NCBI GenBank assembly: GCA_020284085.1
Contig: JACEVL010000932.1
Coordinates: forward strand, 221,001-285,000
Source of the DNA: Aporrectodea caliginosa
Lineage: Eukaryota; Annelida; Clitellata; Crassiclitellata; Lumbricidae
DNA length: 64,000 nt
Direction: 5' to 3'
A program made the translations under genes and the position numbers. Shown here piece by piece: positions 57,201 to 64,000 of the stretch; within the stretch, counting starts at the first letter, position 1, and each line of letters opens with the position of its first letter. The notes beneath the pieces are model-generated. The model saw nothing but the letters and a program-made list of their open reading frames with translations, ran no database searches and had not been told where the DNA came from.

Positions 57201-57388
57201 CATGGAGATGCATCCGGGTTCTTGGGCTCCGCAACATCATTATCAGTGGTAAGTTTAGCATTCAATAAGTGTAATTGGGTCACTAACATATCTAAAATGG
57301 CCGCCTGTTCTTCTTGGCGTTTCATTATAGCTTGCCAACAATCATTATTACCTCTATCACTAGGCAAATACAAGTCCTTCTCTTCCAT
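51272..57388 (-). CDS. gag-pol: Ty3/Gypsy Gag-Pol polyprotein (2038 aa, intact)
   Basis: A single uninterrupted frame with all parts of a Ty3/Gypsy (metavirid) retrotransposon. Approximate residues: polar N-terminal region 1-~540; gag capsid ~545-710 (WIKLGSYNGRTAVEAFIKKF); CCHC knuckle ~780-794 (CYECGHPGHLARHC); aspartic protease ~845 (VDTGCELSLAP); reverse transcriptase ~1120-1300 with YLDDIIIF at ~1269; RNase H starting ILDTDASYEAIG at ~1413; integrase with HHCC finger (~1645-1690) and catalytic Asp at ~1715 (IDITGPH), Asp ~1773 (SDQGPCF) and Glu ~1809 (NGAVERFH); then a C-terminal tail with GPYQVL and YVDKLKL. Gag and Pol are fused without a frameshift, so the gag:pol ratio must be set otherwise. 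No chromodomain is evident. Intactness plus close LTR similarity indicate a young insertion. Confidence 0.93.
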   Translation of the reverse strand: MEEKDLYLPSDRGNNDCWQAIMKRQEEQAAILDMLVTQLHLLNAKLTTDNDVAEPKNPDASPCIGLQTAESAYNMSDVDSLVCDESAATHHSVAPLGGGLRRSARLQQLVRPKSDKEISAPHISSFSRTEVRTLSKYDLPCKPSPQHHDRPLEAGTVATPGTTSGVYGNEYFGKKKLIEEIREEDYNSEDKCLKTQMSFNQPIGKNRVDAWHALDFDEDEHEVWMSEGYAHKIRMNDENESEIGNRMAMTRLNRPKTCCYDESTSTNTEYLVTDKLPSRSPVNEDELRRQSSYKQKSSPHFARYAAQAQDMRSYYATPDNAAWSFVDTERRTTGIPMSATTPITSGPRYVMSTWSPATLTYATAEQDQVLRDAMSTRPSVSYGSILRSTTGREVTDATSLMGDLNLRASKSYVRSSQWQQPRPETAAWPEQIFQGGRAKELVPSDDKNRTATSEPASIIETEAGKSNFRSTKVMVSSATQTNKLVSNQKLPPASEPSGPSDKETMLAAKNSTSPETASPRASRQWIKLGSYNGRTAVEAFIKKFEVCARNNSWTDDEKLNQLMCALTEPANQLLWEFDSATVVTWSDLIQRLRQRYGGTDQMTLYQTQLSTRRQKEGEDLGVLVQDIRRLMSLAFPGPTTVHSESIAVRSFIDAIRDREVAMKVRENEPSCLDKAYNLAMRYEGYRKAEKNDFDPQERRPARVKTVKETDINLETIQKMIDDALARQKPFGDKHRYWKNLKSSPAMDSSTDDREQMRTERSTNRAQPYQRANRSNDWRATKTCYECGHPGHLARHCPNLFVTAPPEDTTESQPTVTNLHHIVGSSNAYLALRINGRNVWGLVDTGCELSLAPASLVKKGDLVKTRQLLRAANGTEIRVVGETLLSCETEGYTFEARCLVSEQISELILGLAWLEEQKAQWHFGEPWITINGHVLPIHNRPEPVKCRRIAIARDVKVPPMSEMDIEVFAVLPSLSIECGTWATQPQQLDSGLWVAGTLLPDRLNDLVVRIMNPTGQTVKLRRGLQWSTEDVEIMEEKHMKSNPGECNAVCETNKPLDEKTMEQTLAPLWNEVAEDVPESIKEDLRRLILQNHSAFSLHEFDLGYTEILQHEIDTGDERPVRQSLRRQPMTLLPLIDEQIDNMLRLKIIEPSMSPWASNVVIVKKKDGTPRFCVDYRAVNAKTRPDAFPLPLIAECLDSLSGSRWFSTFDLKAGYHQLAVHTKDRHKTAFITRKGSYQFRVLPFGLSNSPASFSRMMNLVMAGLNFEICLIYLDDIIIFAADLNTHLTRIARVLERLKTVGLKLKPNKCHLLQQQVTFLGHVVSKEGIQTDPEKIRMVSEWPTPSSLRDARSFVGLCAYYRRFVPDFAHVARPLHALTKKGMRFHWSIECDNAFCELKRCLTEAPVLALPNDRDLYILDTDASYEAIGAVLSQVQEGQEKVICFGSRVCSDAEKNYDVTRKELLAMVHFLKMYRQYLLGRRFVLRTDHSALQWLRKTPQPIGQSARWLTIIEEFSFDIQHRAGSAHRNADALSRRPMVVDVIQNAPATDSTSPNVCHEWNAKKLIEEQRADKNLSWILERLAESDEKPSLESTRGHSPELKTLLAQWPQLINKDGLLMRRWLHPVTNSVMWYQLIPPPSRRQMLIQQTHDGMSGGHLGIRKTTAQVRKRAYWPGWRDDVRQCLRRCQVCAKYWRGHPPRQGKLQNMNVGAPLECIGIDITGPHPVSTTGYRYILTIVDHFTRWAEAYPIRNQEATTVAKVLVKEFISRFGCPRQIISDQGPCFEAILFKDLCRLLRIDKVRTSPYKPSSNGAVERFHKTLNSMLGKVVSQNQRDWDLHLPYVLAAYRASENESTGYTPNRLFLSRELCLPIDLILGDCRVLPDRLSTDAFVVDQLERMQIDFQCVREFMQRQASTRAFRYDLRVKETSFQPGDLVWYFYPRRRTGLKDKWNKNYTGPYQVLDKLSPVLYRIRKSSKSPPLIVYVDKLKLVEGDFSPIEDDVRTSVGFEPEEVLDDTSLLGQEIVRPKRLTQKPARFRCDV

Positions 57389-58115
57389 TTTAATATGTTT
57401 AATTACAGTATAATTCCAAAATAGTTTGATTCAGTTTTCACAGGCAGCGCCCTCTGACGGCGTAATTAAACTAAGAAACAGAGTTCAATCATACATCAAC
57501 TTAAATTGTCAACACCTTAATCAATTGCGCTATATAAATCAGTATTAATAATCGCTTATACAATCATTGAGATTTGAACTCAGGTACAAATAATGAAACG
57601 TTATCTTCTAACCTTTATACCAAGAACCGGCAAGAACAGTTCCTCGATCCTGCTCACGGTCGATCTTCGCTGTCGGAAGAAGCGTCAACCAAAAGCGCAA
57701 GCACACTCCGGCCTCGAACCTGCTACCGAAAAGCTTAGGCACGGATGCTGTACCAGTGCGTCTCTAACGTCGTTGTGCTTCCCTGGTCTCCGATTGGCGC
57801 CAAAATCTTTCCCGCCAAATCTACTTCACAACACCTAACTCAACGACGGAGGTCCTTCTCCTTCCACGGTCGGACGTCAACTGCTCTGCTGCACGCAGCG
57901 CTCTCGCCTTATATAGCCTCGGGCTGCCGCCAAAACCTATATGCATTGCCGCGCTGACAGCAGGCGAAAATAAAGGCGCGAAAGCGGTCAACGAAAACCG
58001 ATCAATAATTCCCGCGCTATGCAGAGATCGCTAGCACAGTAGAAGAAATACCGCCAACTTGCAGGTAGGCGCAGCAAAGCGAAAAAGGCGCTAACCCGTG
58101 CCGAGGTTCGGCACA
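57389..58115 (-). mobile_element. Gypsy LTR plus leader, right (5') copy
   Basis: Homologous to 49383-50109. The sense-strand start TGTGCCGAACCTCGGC marks the outer edge at 58115, with unrelated GAAACACC beyond it. It contains the presumed promoter and the leader before gag. A tRNA primer-binding site was not recognised. Confidence 0.75.
57908..57916 (-). promoter_or_regulatory. LTR TATA box
   Basis: The sense strand reads GGCTATATAAGGCG inside the LTR, conserved in the other LTR copy. A good match to a TATA element; start site not mapped. Confidence 0.6.
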
Positions 58116-59040
58116 GAAACACCATAAGTTCACTTGTGGAGCGTCAGTCAAATCATGAATCTATCACAGAACGCCAAGTCTCAATCTTCAGCTCTCTCTC
58201 TCCTATAGGGAGCCAAACTGAACATCTAGATTCTAGAGCGACAAATGTAATGTATTGTCGGCTAAATCTTCGAAAATTTCTCAGTGCCAACAAAAGCCAC
58301 TTCAGGGAGGCCAGCTTATTCACCGGCGCCAACGTGAATTGATGAAGCGCCAGAAGGCCAAACCCCAGAAAGGAAGAATTTGGAGCACACTGTAAATAAG
58401 ACTTCTTTGGGATTGCCGAACCCTAGCGAAATTTAGAGAAACTTCTGCAGCTAAACTGGAGGCCGTGGATATCCACTTGGCCATAGCTGATGTAGCGCCT
58501 TTGCCGCCCGTTATTAGCTATCCAGAAGACCTGGCAAATTTAGACTACAGAAGCTTGCACGTAGTTCTGGGTGCAGCGCTCTTTCGAGGCGGGAATTAAG
58601 TGGCGACCGTACCGCCCCGCACGCTACCGCCGCCCCGCACCTCTCTCCTCTCTGCTCACGGGACGGCGTCGGCTCCAGCCCACTATCCGTCTGGAGCCGC
58701 CCGAGTCACTGCCTTGTCTACTTCAATGTAAATGGCTGTTCTCCATCTCTACCCAGGGTGACCGTTCCTATCAGGGGAGGTTTAGGATGGGCCGCTTCTC
58801 TAAGAGAGGTAACACTGTATAGCTCCGTCTCAGCTTGACTCTGCTTCTTCCACGGTCGCCGGATGGGCAACGTCCTGAGGATGGCCGTCTCTCAGAACAG
58901 GGTTCGTTCTTTTACTAGCACGAGTCTTTCTCTTCGTGTTTACCTTCTTAGCTACGGGCTTCCTCTTCCTCTCTACCTGATCTGAACTTCGACTCACCAT
59001 TCTACATCTCGTGACTCTTAAACCATCGCCAATAATAAGG
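58116..59040. other. unassigned region with one coding-like remnant
   Basis: It flanks the Gypsy LTR. C/G-rich stretch at 58600-58690 (CCGCCCCGCAC words). A + strand 67-codon frame lies at 58396-58599. A minus-strand ORF at 58830-59048 is rich in Lys/Arg (KRKPVAKKVNTKRKTRASKR) but unsupported. Confidence 0.4.
58396..58599 (+). pseudogene. coding-like remnant, unknown
   Basis: An open frame without ATG encodes KLEAVDIHLAIADVAPLP and YPEDLANLDYRSLHVVLG, a composition typical of real protein rather than chance. The frame ends in TAA and the upstream part is closed by TAA. It may be a fragment of a retroelement or an exon piece; I do not recognise it. Confidence 0.3.
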
Positions 59041-59084
59041 GACACCAAACGTTCTCTAAGTTCCCGAGACCAGGAATACTTATG

Positions 59085-59278
59085 ACAAGTCGCTACGCCA
59101 TTTCGCCCTAGACAATACCCGTAACAACTCTCTACATCGCGTCGTCCTAGACAATACTTGAAACACTTCGCTATGTCAACTCGGCCTAGACACTACCGAT
59201 AGCAGCTCTCTACGTCTTCTAGCCCTAGACCATACTGGGGACAAATCTCTACGTCAACTCGTCCTATACATTTGTCCA
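59085..59278 (+). repeat. ~40-bp degenerate tandem repeat, five units
   Basis: Units share CTCTACGTCAACTCG, then CCTAGACAATAC and a variable 8-base linker. Confidence 0.65.
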
Positions 59279-59400
59279 TGGGGCAACGCGTCTTCCTACC
59301 GTCATGTGTCTCTCTGTCCATTTCCGTGTTTGGCATGCGGCCTCACACGTATATTGTCATGCACCACAATTGACGGAGTAAGTTCCTGTGTTACCCGTCT

Positions 59401-59690
59401 CTGTGTTGGCAAAGAACGACCAACACAGTGATAAATTCTGCTTCGAAAAAAAGACAGACACCGGTAGGATCTCACAGACTGTGAAGGCAAAGATCGACCA
59501 ACACAGTAAGAAATTCTGCTTCGTAAGATATAAGGTATCAACGGACTCTGTGAAGGCAAAGAAAGACCAACACAGTATAATTCTACTTCAAAAGAAACAT
59601 ACACTGGCCTCTGTGTTGGCAAAGAACGACCAACACAGTGATAAATTCTGCTTCGAAAGAAAGAAACACTGGTAAGGTATCTACGGACTC
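59401..59690 (+). repeat. four ~70-85-bp units each opening with a hairpin
   Basis: Units 1 and 4 start with CTGTGTTGG, a ten-base loop (CAAAGAACGA) and CCAACACAG, a perfect 9-bp stem. Units 2 and 3 have CTGTGAAGG in the left arm, which mismatches at two positions. Each is followed by a TAAATTCTGCTTCGAAA-type box. Confidence 0.75.
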
Positions 59691-59821
59691 TGATAGTGAA
59701 GGTCCTCTCTCTATAACCTTCACTATCTACACACAGAACTTCGTTCCGACCTACGCACGAGGGGGCCCAGCCTCGCACTTCAGTCAGTTCTCAGAGCTGT
59801 GTGTTGCGACAAGCAAATATG

Positions 59822-59965
59822 TATCTACGTGGGTACCCGACTACCCGAACGTACACGTATCGATCACTTTCTTGGTCTGCGTTGATTTTCACATTGATCT
59901 GGGTACCCGAATACCCGGACTTCCACGTATCGGTAACTCTCTTGGTCTGCGTTGATCTACCCACC
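59822..59965 (+). repeat. two ~73-bp direct repeats
   Basis: Both contain GGGTACCCGA, TACCCG, CACGTATCG and CTTGGTCTGCGTTGAT in the same order. Confidence 0.7.
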
Positions 59966-60374
59966 TGGGGTTTTGTACTCGTCACCAAGGGCGTTGACTC
60001 GCTGTGTCTCGCGAGTACACCCTTCCCCGGCTTAAGTCTTACACAACCTTTCTTCCCGCTATCCGAAACAATCTGATCCGGGACCTGCCAACGAGAGTGG
60101 GCCCTTACTCCGCCTCAGGTATCCCTTGAATCAAACTTTCCGAATCAGATAGCGAGCGTTACGGTTGTGCCCGGGAGCGCACGGACTCACAGGATTCGTT
60201 TCTGAATCCTCGGACTCGATTCCGTTGCCGGAATCAGGGGCAAGTGTCACTAACGTTACCCCTTTGTTTCTCACAGACCTGTGTATTTACTTCCCTGTTA
60301 GGGAATTGTACTGTCTCTCACACCTGAACGAACCACGGTCAGATCTGTCGGGTAGTTCCCCGAACAGAAAGATA

Positions 60375-60790
60375 TGCGGTTAGTTCCGCAAGTAAAGAAA
60401 CCGCGGGGAAACCGCGAATAAAGATAATGCGGCTAGTCCCGCAAGTAGATATTTACCGCGGGGAAACCGCGGTAATAAGTACAACCGACGTAAAGTACGC
60501 AAAGAAAGATTATCCGCAAGAAAACCGCGAAAGTTACTATGAACGACGCTAGATACGCAAAGAAAAATAATCCGCGGGGAAATCCGCGGGGAAACCGCGG
60601 GAGTAAGTACGAAAAGAAAGATATTCCACGGGGAAACCGCGGAAGTAACTAAGACCGACGTTAGGTACGCAAAGAAAGATAATCCGCGGGGAAACCGCGA
60701 ATTGAGATTTTTCGGTAAGTCCCGTAAGTAGAAAAGGTGCGGTAGACCCGCAAGTTGAAAAGAATATGCGGGTAGATCCGCAATTGTTTT
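60375..60790 (+). repeat. array of about a dozen short perfect hairpins
   Basis: The recurrent motif is CGCGG-GGAAA-CCGCG (7-bp stem at 60455-60473 including ACCGCGG/CCGCGGT; others at 60402-60416, ~60575, ~60590, ~60685), alternating with TGCGG-N6-CCGCA (60375-60390, 60428-60443, ~60738, ~60767). Modules are joined by TACGCAAAGAAAGAT linkers. Stem sequences are kept while loops vary by class. Confidence 0.75.
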
Positions 60791-60801
60791 ACGAACGGTA
60801 T

Positions 60802-61210
60802 CAACGGGGTCACCATCTTCCCCGTACTTTACCACACTGGTGTGCAGCATTTATCGAACGGTAACTCCGGGGAGCTTTCCCCGTATTTATCTGTCACCAA
60901 CGGGGTCACCCTCCCCGTATTTGATCGAACCGGGCCAGCGGGGGGGAATTTTCTCCCGCTCTCCGATCTTTACGCGAAACCGGACTTTGATTTTTCACTC
61001 GCCGTTAACTGATTTTTCCCGTCTCTCCCCGATCTCCGCACTTTACGCGAAATCGGGCTTTGATTTTTCACTCGCCGTTAACTGGTTTTCCCGTAACTCA
61101 CGTACTCCGAACTTTACGCGGAAACGGACTTTGATTTTTCGTTACAGACCTGTCGGTATCTGCGCGTACTTTCCGATCGACACCAACGGGGTGACACCTT
61201 CCCCGTATTA
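60802..61210 (+). repeat. ACGGGG/CCCCGT hairpins and ~60-bp direct repeats
   Basis: Four ACGGGG...CCCCGT-type inverted repeats (about 60803, 60868, 60900 and 61186) bracket three direct repeats with TTTACGCGAAA, CGGACTTTGATTTTTC and ACTCGCCGTTAACTG. Confidence 0.7.
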
Positions 61211-61430
61211 GACCTGTGAGCCTTTATCTCACGATCGGTCTTTCCCCGATCAGCTTCCCACGATCAAAGCTCGGACCGGCTCGCGATCAACAACGAGATG
61301 GGCCCTACCCCGTCAGATCAGCGATAGCCGGCATTGGCCAGACCATGTGAGCGGCTGTCACACGGGAGCGCACGGATTAGTCTTGTCTTATTTTGGACGC
61401 GGAGGCGCCCGTAACTTTCCCGAACCAACG

Positions 61431-62113
61431 ACACTAAAGAACCATGTCGCTATGTGTAGAGCAGTGCACAACCACTCTACATTATAGGCAAAACACCGTG
61501 AGGCAGCCTATATTCATCTATCGACCATGTATGCTGTAGCTCTCAACGCTTATAAATGCCTCCCTACACAAGTTCTTAACAAAGGGTAGGTGTCTAAGAG
61601 ATAGAGCTCCTAAGGATTAATTTTAGGCGATGCCTATCTTTAGTCATCAACTATAGGACGTGGGAAGATGTACTTTTATTAAATAACTAAATTAAAACGT
61701 TAAAATGGCAGAAATTAAGCGACCGTATAATTTTAATTATATTTATTATAACTCGAATCGAGCGTATGTAACAAGCGGCCACGCCATCTAGCGACTCAGA
61801 GGCGCGACACCGTATAACCAGAAAATCAATATTATTAAGCTATTTATAGATCGTATAGCATTCATTCTGCCTTGTGGCCCCTTGAAACTCTACTTACTGC
61901 CTTCACATCAATTACGCTTGTTTTAAGGTCTGCTAGGGGGACTGCTACAACGGAGCAAGTTCACGGTTCATCAAGTTGAAGCAGCGTTTTTTGTAATCAA
62001 GATATTTTCATCGTGGATAACTGTAAGCCTGTTTGCGATTTTGTCATAGGTACTATTAAGCACGCATTAGGCCTAACGACTTCGCTTTCTTTCTCACGGC
62101 ATATATATATATA
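61431..62113. other. unassigned spacer
   Basis: AT-rich, no gene. A CACGCCATCTAGCGACTCAG phrase near 61779 resembles words common in LTRs, but no partner copy is present in the window. Confidence 0.4.
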
Positions 62114-63282
62114 CAGGGTGGGCCAATAGGAATGCAACAACTTTGACGCCTCACAACTTGAACAATTTTTATCTGAACGTCTTGTCCAATATATCAGATT
62201 GAAGATAATTATCCATTTTATCATTCTCCAAAATATCTACGAGATATTATTACGACGTTTTGAGATAATGCTATTAATATTCGATGTGCCATTTTCGTGC
62301 CATAAAACTGCAAGAAAAAACAAAAGTCATAAACTTAAGATGTCAATTCTAAACAATCACTTAGTACTAACAATAATTATTAATATCTCGAGTGAATTTA
62401 CCATCAGTCAAACAAATACTCAATAAAATTATGTCCACCACGTGCTTTAATGACTGCATCAACACGAGATGACCACTGATCGATGGCTGAGTTCACCAGT
62501 GCTTGGGCTATCTCAGCCCAGCAGCAAAGAATCACTTCTTTCAAATGTTCAACGTCACGTATCGGTTCACGATAGACCAGTTGCTGAAGATAACCCCAGA
62601 TCGAATAGTCAACCGGGTTTAAATCCGGACTGTTCGGTGGCCAGTTCTCCGGTTCAATTAACTCAGGTACGTTAGCGTTCAGATAGGCAACCGTATGACG
62701 TGAACGATGCGCCGGCGCTCCATCTTGCTGAAAGATGTAACCATCAACTCCAGACAGTTGGCGAATATCACGTAGCAGTCCTCTTGCGAGTACTTCATCG
62801 AAGTAATAAACACTGTTCACCTTAGCCTTTGGAGTAACAAAGAATGTTTCTTGACTGCAAATTAACTGTTGGACTTGTGCAATGTTCGCTGCTGTGCGCG
62901 CAGAACGTTTGCGACCACAGTTGCGGCTGTTAGACGTTCCCGTAGCATCAATTTGTTTAATCAATCGATGTAGAGCATATTTATTCCATTTTCTAGAAGG
63001 GAATTCTATCATCATCTGATGTGCATTGTATCCTTTTTCTGCGATTAAAATTCTATCCTCTTCCGTGAGCGGCGCCATGATGTTCAATATTTATGTTCAA
63101 ATTTGAGAGGTGTGCGCCGTACCGAAATTTTATAACAACGGTGCCGTATTATCAGTGCAAGATTTGACATAGTTGTAGAGTGGATGATTACCTTCAATTT
63201 AGTATATTGGGCACGATGTTCGGATAACAATTGTTAAAGTTATATCCATTCAAAGTAGTTGCATTCCTATTGGCCCACCCTG
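62114..63282 (-). mobile_element. mariner-type transposon (1169 bp) with TA duplications
   Basis: Terminal inverted repeats start CAGGGTGGGCCAATAGGAAT, identical for 25 bases and imperfect for roughly 70, flanked by TA (62112-62113; 63283-63284). One transposase-like gene on the minus strand lies between them. It is shorter than autonomous relatives by about 120 codons. Confidence 0.85.
62404..63087 (-). CDS. mariner-type transposase, internally shortened (227 aa)
   Basis: The N-terminal helix-turn-helix region (residues ~5-75; LTEEDRILIAEKGYNAHQMM, then a GRKRSARTA-type linker) runs directly into the second half of the DDE domain (TPKAKVNSVYYFDEVL at ~84). The second catalytic Asp is in FQQDGAPAH (~120) and the third acidic residue is Asp in SPDLNPVDY, 37 residues later, a DD37D-type spacing. 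The expected first catalytic Asp (in a TDE-like motif) and about 120 residues around it are missing, though the frame stays open. So it should bind DNA but not cut. The end is GGHNFIEYLFD, as in relatives (GGHFE). Confidence 0.8.
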   Translation of the reverse strand: MNIMAPLTEEDRILIAEKGYNAHQMMIEFPSRKWNKYALHRLIKQIDATGTSNSRNCGRKRSARTAANIAQVQQLICSQETFFVTPKAKVNSVYYFDEVLARGLLRDIRQLSGVDGYIFQQDGAPAHRSRHTVAYLNANVPELIEPENWPPNSPDLNPVDYSIWGYLQQLVYREPIRDVEHLKEVILCCWAEIAQALVNSAIDQWSSRVDAVIKARGGHNFIEYLFD

Positions 63283-63284
63283 TA

Positions 63285-64000
63285 TATATTATAGGCGGAT
63301 ACCGTACGTGTCAGAAGTGCTAGAAAACGAATTGAGTGCTCCTTAGCGAAGGCGTGGGCCTATATCGTTTGCTAATTACCTGTCCAACGCGCTGTGTTAA
63401 GTTCATCAGAGGTGGTTAATTTTGAAATTCTACATTGCTGCATTAATTGCTTGTATTTCGAATTTCTCTTCCTGGTGGCGCCCGCAGACTATACTGGAAT
63501 ACACGTTACAAGTTTTGTCTTTTAGAAGGTGGCATAATAGACATATATGCCTAACGGATTTCAGCACGACTAGACTAAGCTTTGGATTTACACGTTGTGC
63601 TATTGGCAGGCATAGTTTGCTATTGTTGCTTGATGAAAAATTTGCACGAGATTTTAAAGAGAAGTTAAACAATTCTGTTAAAATGTTGGTCTCTCTTCAC
63701 ACTTTTCTTCAGCACAACACAGAGTCATGCAGAAGAAGAAAAATTTTAATCAGATTAAGGATTGATTTAAAAAAGACAAACTCAAATACAAAATTAAAGA
63801 TGAAACATCTTTGCAGATGCATAAATTTAAAATAAGAAGTGATTGTTATAAAATATATGAATTTTTGTTGCCAATTATGATTTTTCAGAGTAATTCAGGC
63901 AGATAATTATGGTTAACATTGATAAGCCGCATCTGGATATGTTACTAGAACATGTTGTAGCTCATGTTGGCTACATATTGGCTATTGCTAGATGTTGGTC
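63285..64000. other. unassigned right end of window
   Basis: A 137-codon + strand ORF (63422-63835) and an 80-codon antisense ORF have no recognisable domain, splice context or codon pattern. I see no gene here. Confidence 0.4.

Larger units (their letters stand above)
59041..61430. repeat. patchwork of tandem repeats and short hairpins, unassigned
   Basis: About 2.4 kb made almost wholly of several successive repeat families: ~40-bp units (59085-59278), ~70-85-bp units with a CTGTGTTGG hairpin (59401-59690), two ~73-bp units (59822-59965), a dense hairpin array (60375-60790), ACGGGG/CCCCGT hairpins (60802-61210) and ~60-bp units (60963-61140). It lacks the AGGCCTA word common elsewhere and is richer in CG dinucleotides. 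No coding capacity and no terminal repeats were found. Confidence 0.6.

Noticed and set aside
58830..59048. Lys/Arg-rich minus-strand ORF as a nuclear protein
   Set aside because: Short, no splice or start support, and lies in an unclassified region; the composition could be antisense to a Ser/Leu-rich stretch.
59085..61210. CRISPR array
   Set aside because: Repeats are degenerate or hairpin-like with no constant-length unique spacers; the context is animal genomic DNA with no cas genes.

Overview
This is eukaryotic, intron-rich animal DNA. Evidence: split genes with GT/AG introns, non-LTR (L2/CR1-like) and LTR (Ty3/Gypsy) retroelements, tRNA-derived SINEs, hAT, Helitron, pogo and mariner DNA transposons, long microsatellites, and a ciliary/sperm-tail gene. 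The palindromic word (T)AGGCCTA recurs dozens of times in introns and spacers. I associate that with marine invertebrate genomes, perhaps an echinoderm or another invertebrate deuterostome, but the species cannot be fixed from this window.

1-26.4 kb: a tandem cluster of three arylacetamide-deacetylase-like (AADAC / hormone-sensitive-lipase family) esterase genes, all on +. Copy A enters at the left edge (exons 4-6 only). Copy B has intact exons 2-6, but its exon 1 is cut by a hAT element carrying a nested Helitron. Copy C has all six exons, predicted 404 aa, Ser194/Asp347/His377. Introns align between copies, so whole genes were duplicated. Later transposon insertions can be read directly against the empty sites in sister copies. 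Between B and C lie a decayed endonuclease-RT LINE and a decayed L2/CR1 LINE, each with other elements inside.

26.4-34.5 kb: nested transposons. A LINE carries a tRNA-derived SINE. A 2.46-kb hAT has a perfect 8-bp target duplication and transposase remnants. A second, non-autonomous hAT carries a LINE tail.

35.6-40.1 kb: a six-exon gene on + whose small exons splice in frame into a 188-aa CFAP97D1-like (hemingway family) axonemal protein. An L2/CR1 3' end follows.

41.3-48.5 kb: a 33-copy 57-bp minisatellite, then two copies of a ~2.4-kb block (microsatellites, a mariner-like deletion derivative, and a unique tail). In places the minisatellite, microsatellite and transposon sequences look blended base by base, which suggests a consensus error.

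48.8-58.1 kb, minus strand: a young Ty3/Gypsy retrotransposon with an uninterrupted 2038-aa Gag-Pol, an extra 279-aa ORF of unknown function in the env position, and a second LTR that runs into a truncated second gag.

58.1-61.4 kb: a compositionally distinct non-coding patchwork of tandem repeats and dense short perfect hairpins that I cannot assign to any family. This is the most unusual stretch of the window. 62.1-63.3 kb holds a mariner-type transposon with TA duplications and a shortened but open transposase. The right end shows nothing recognisable.
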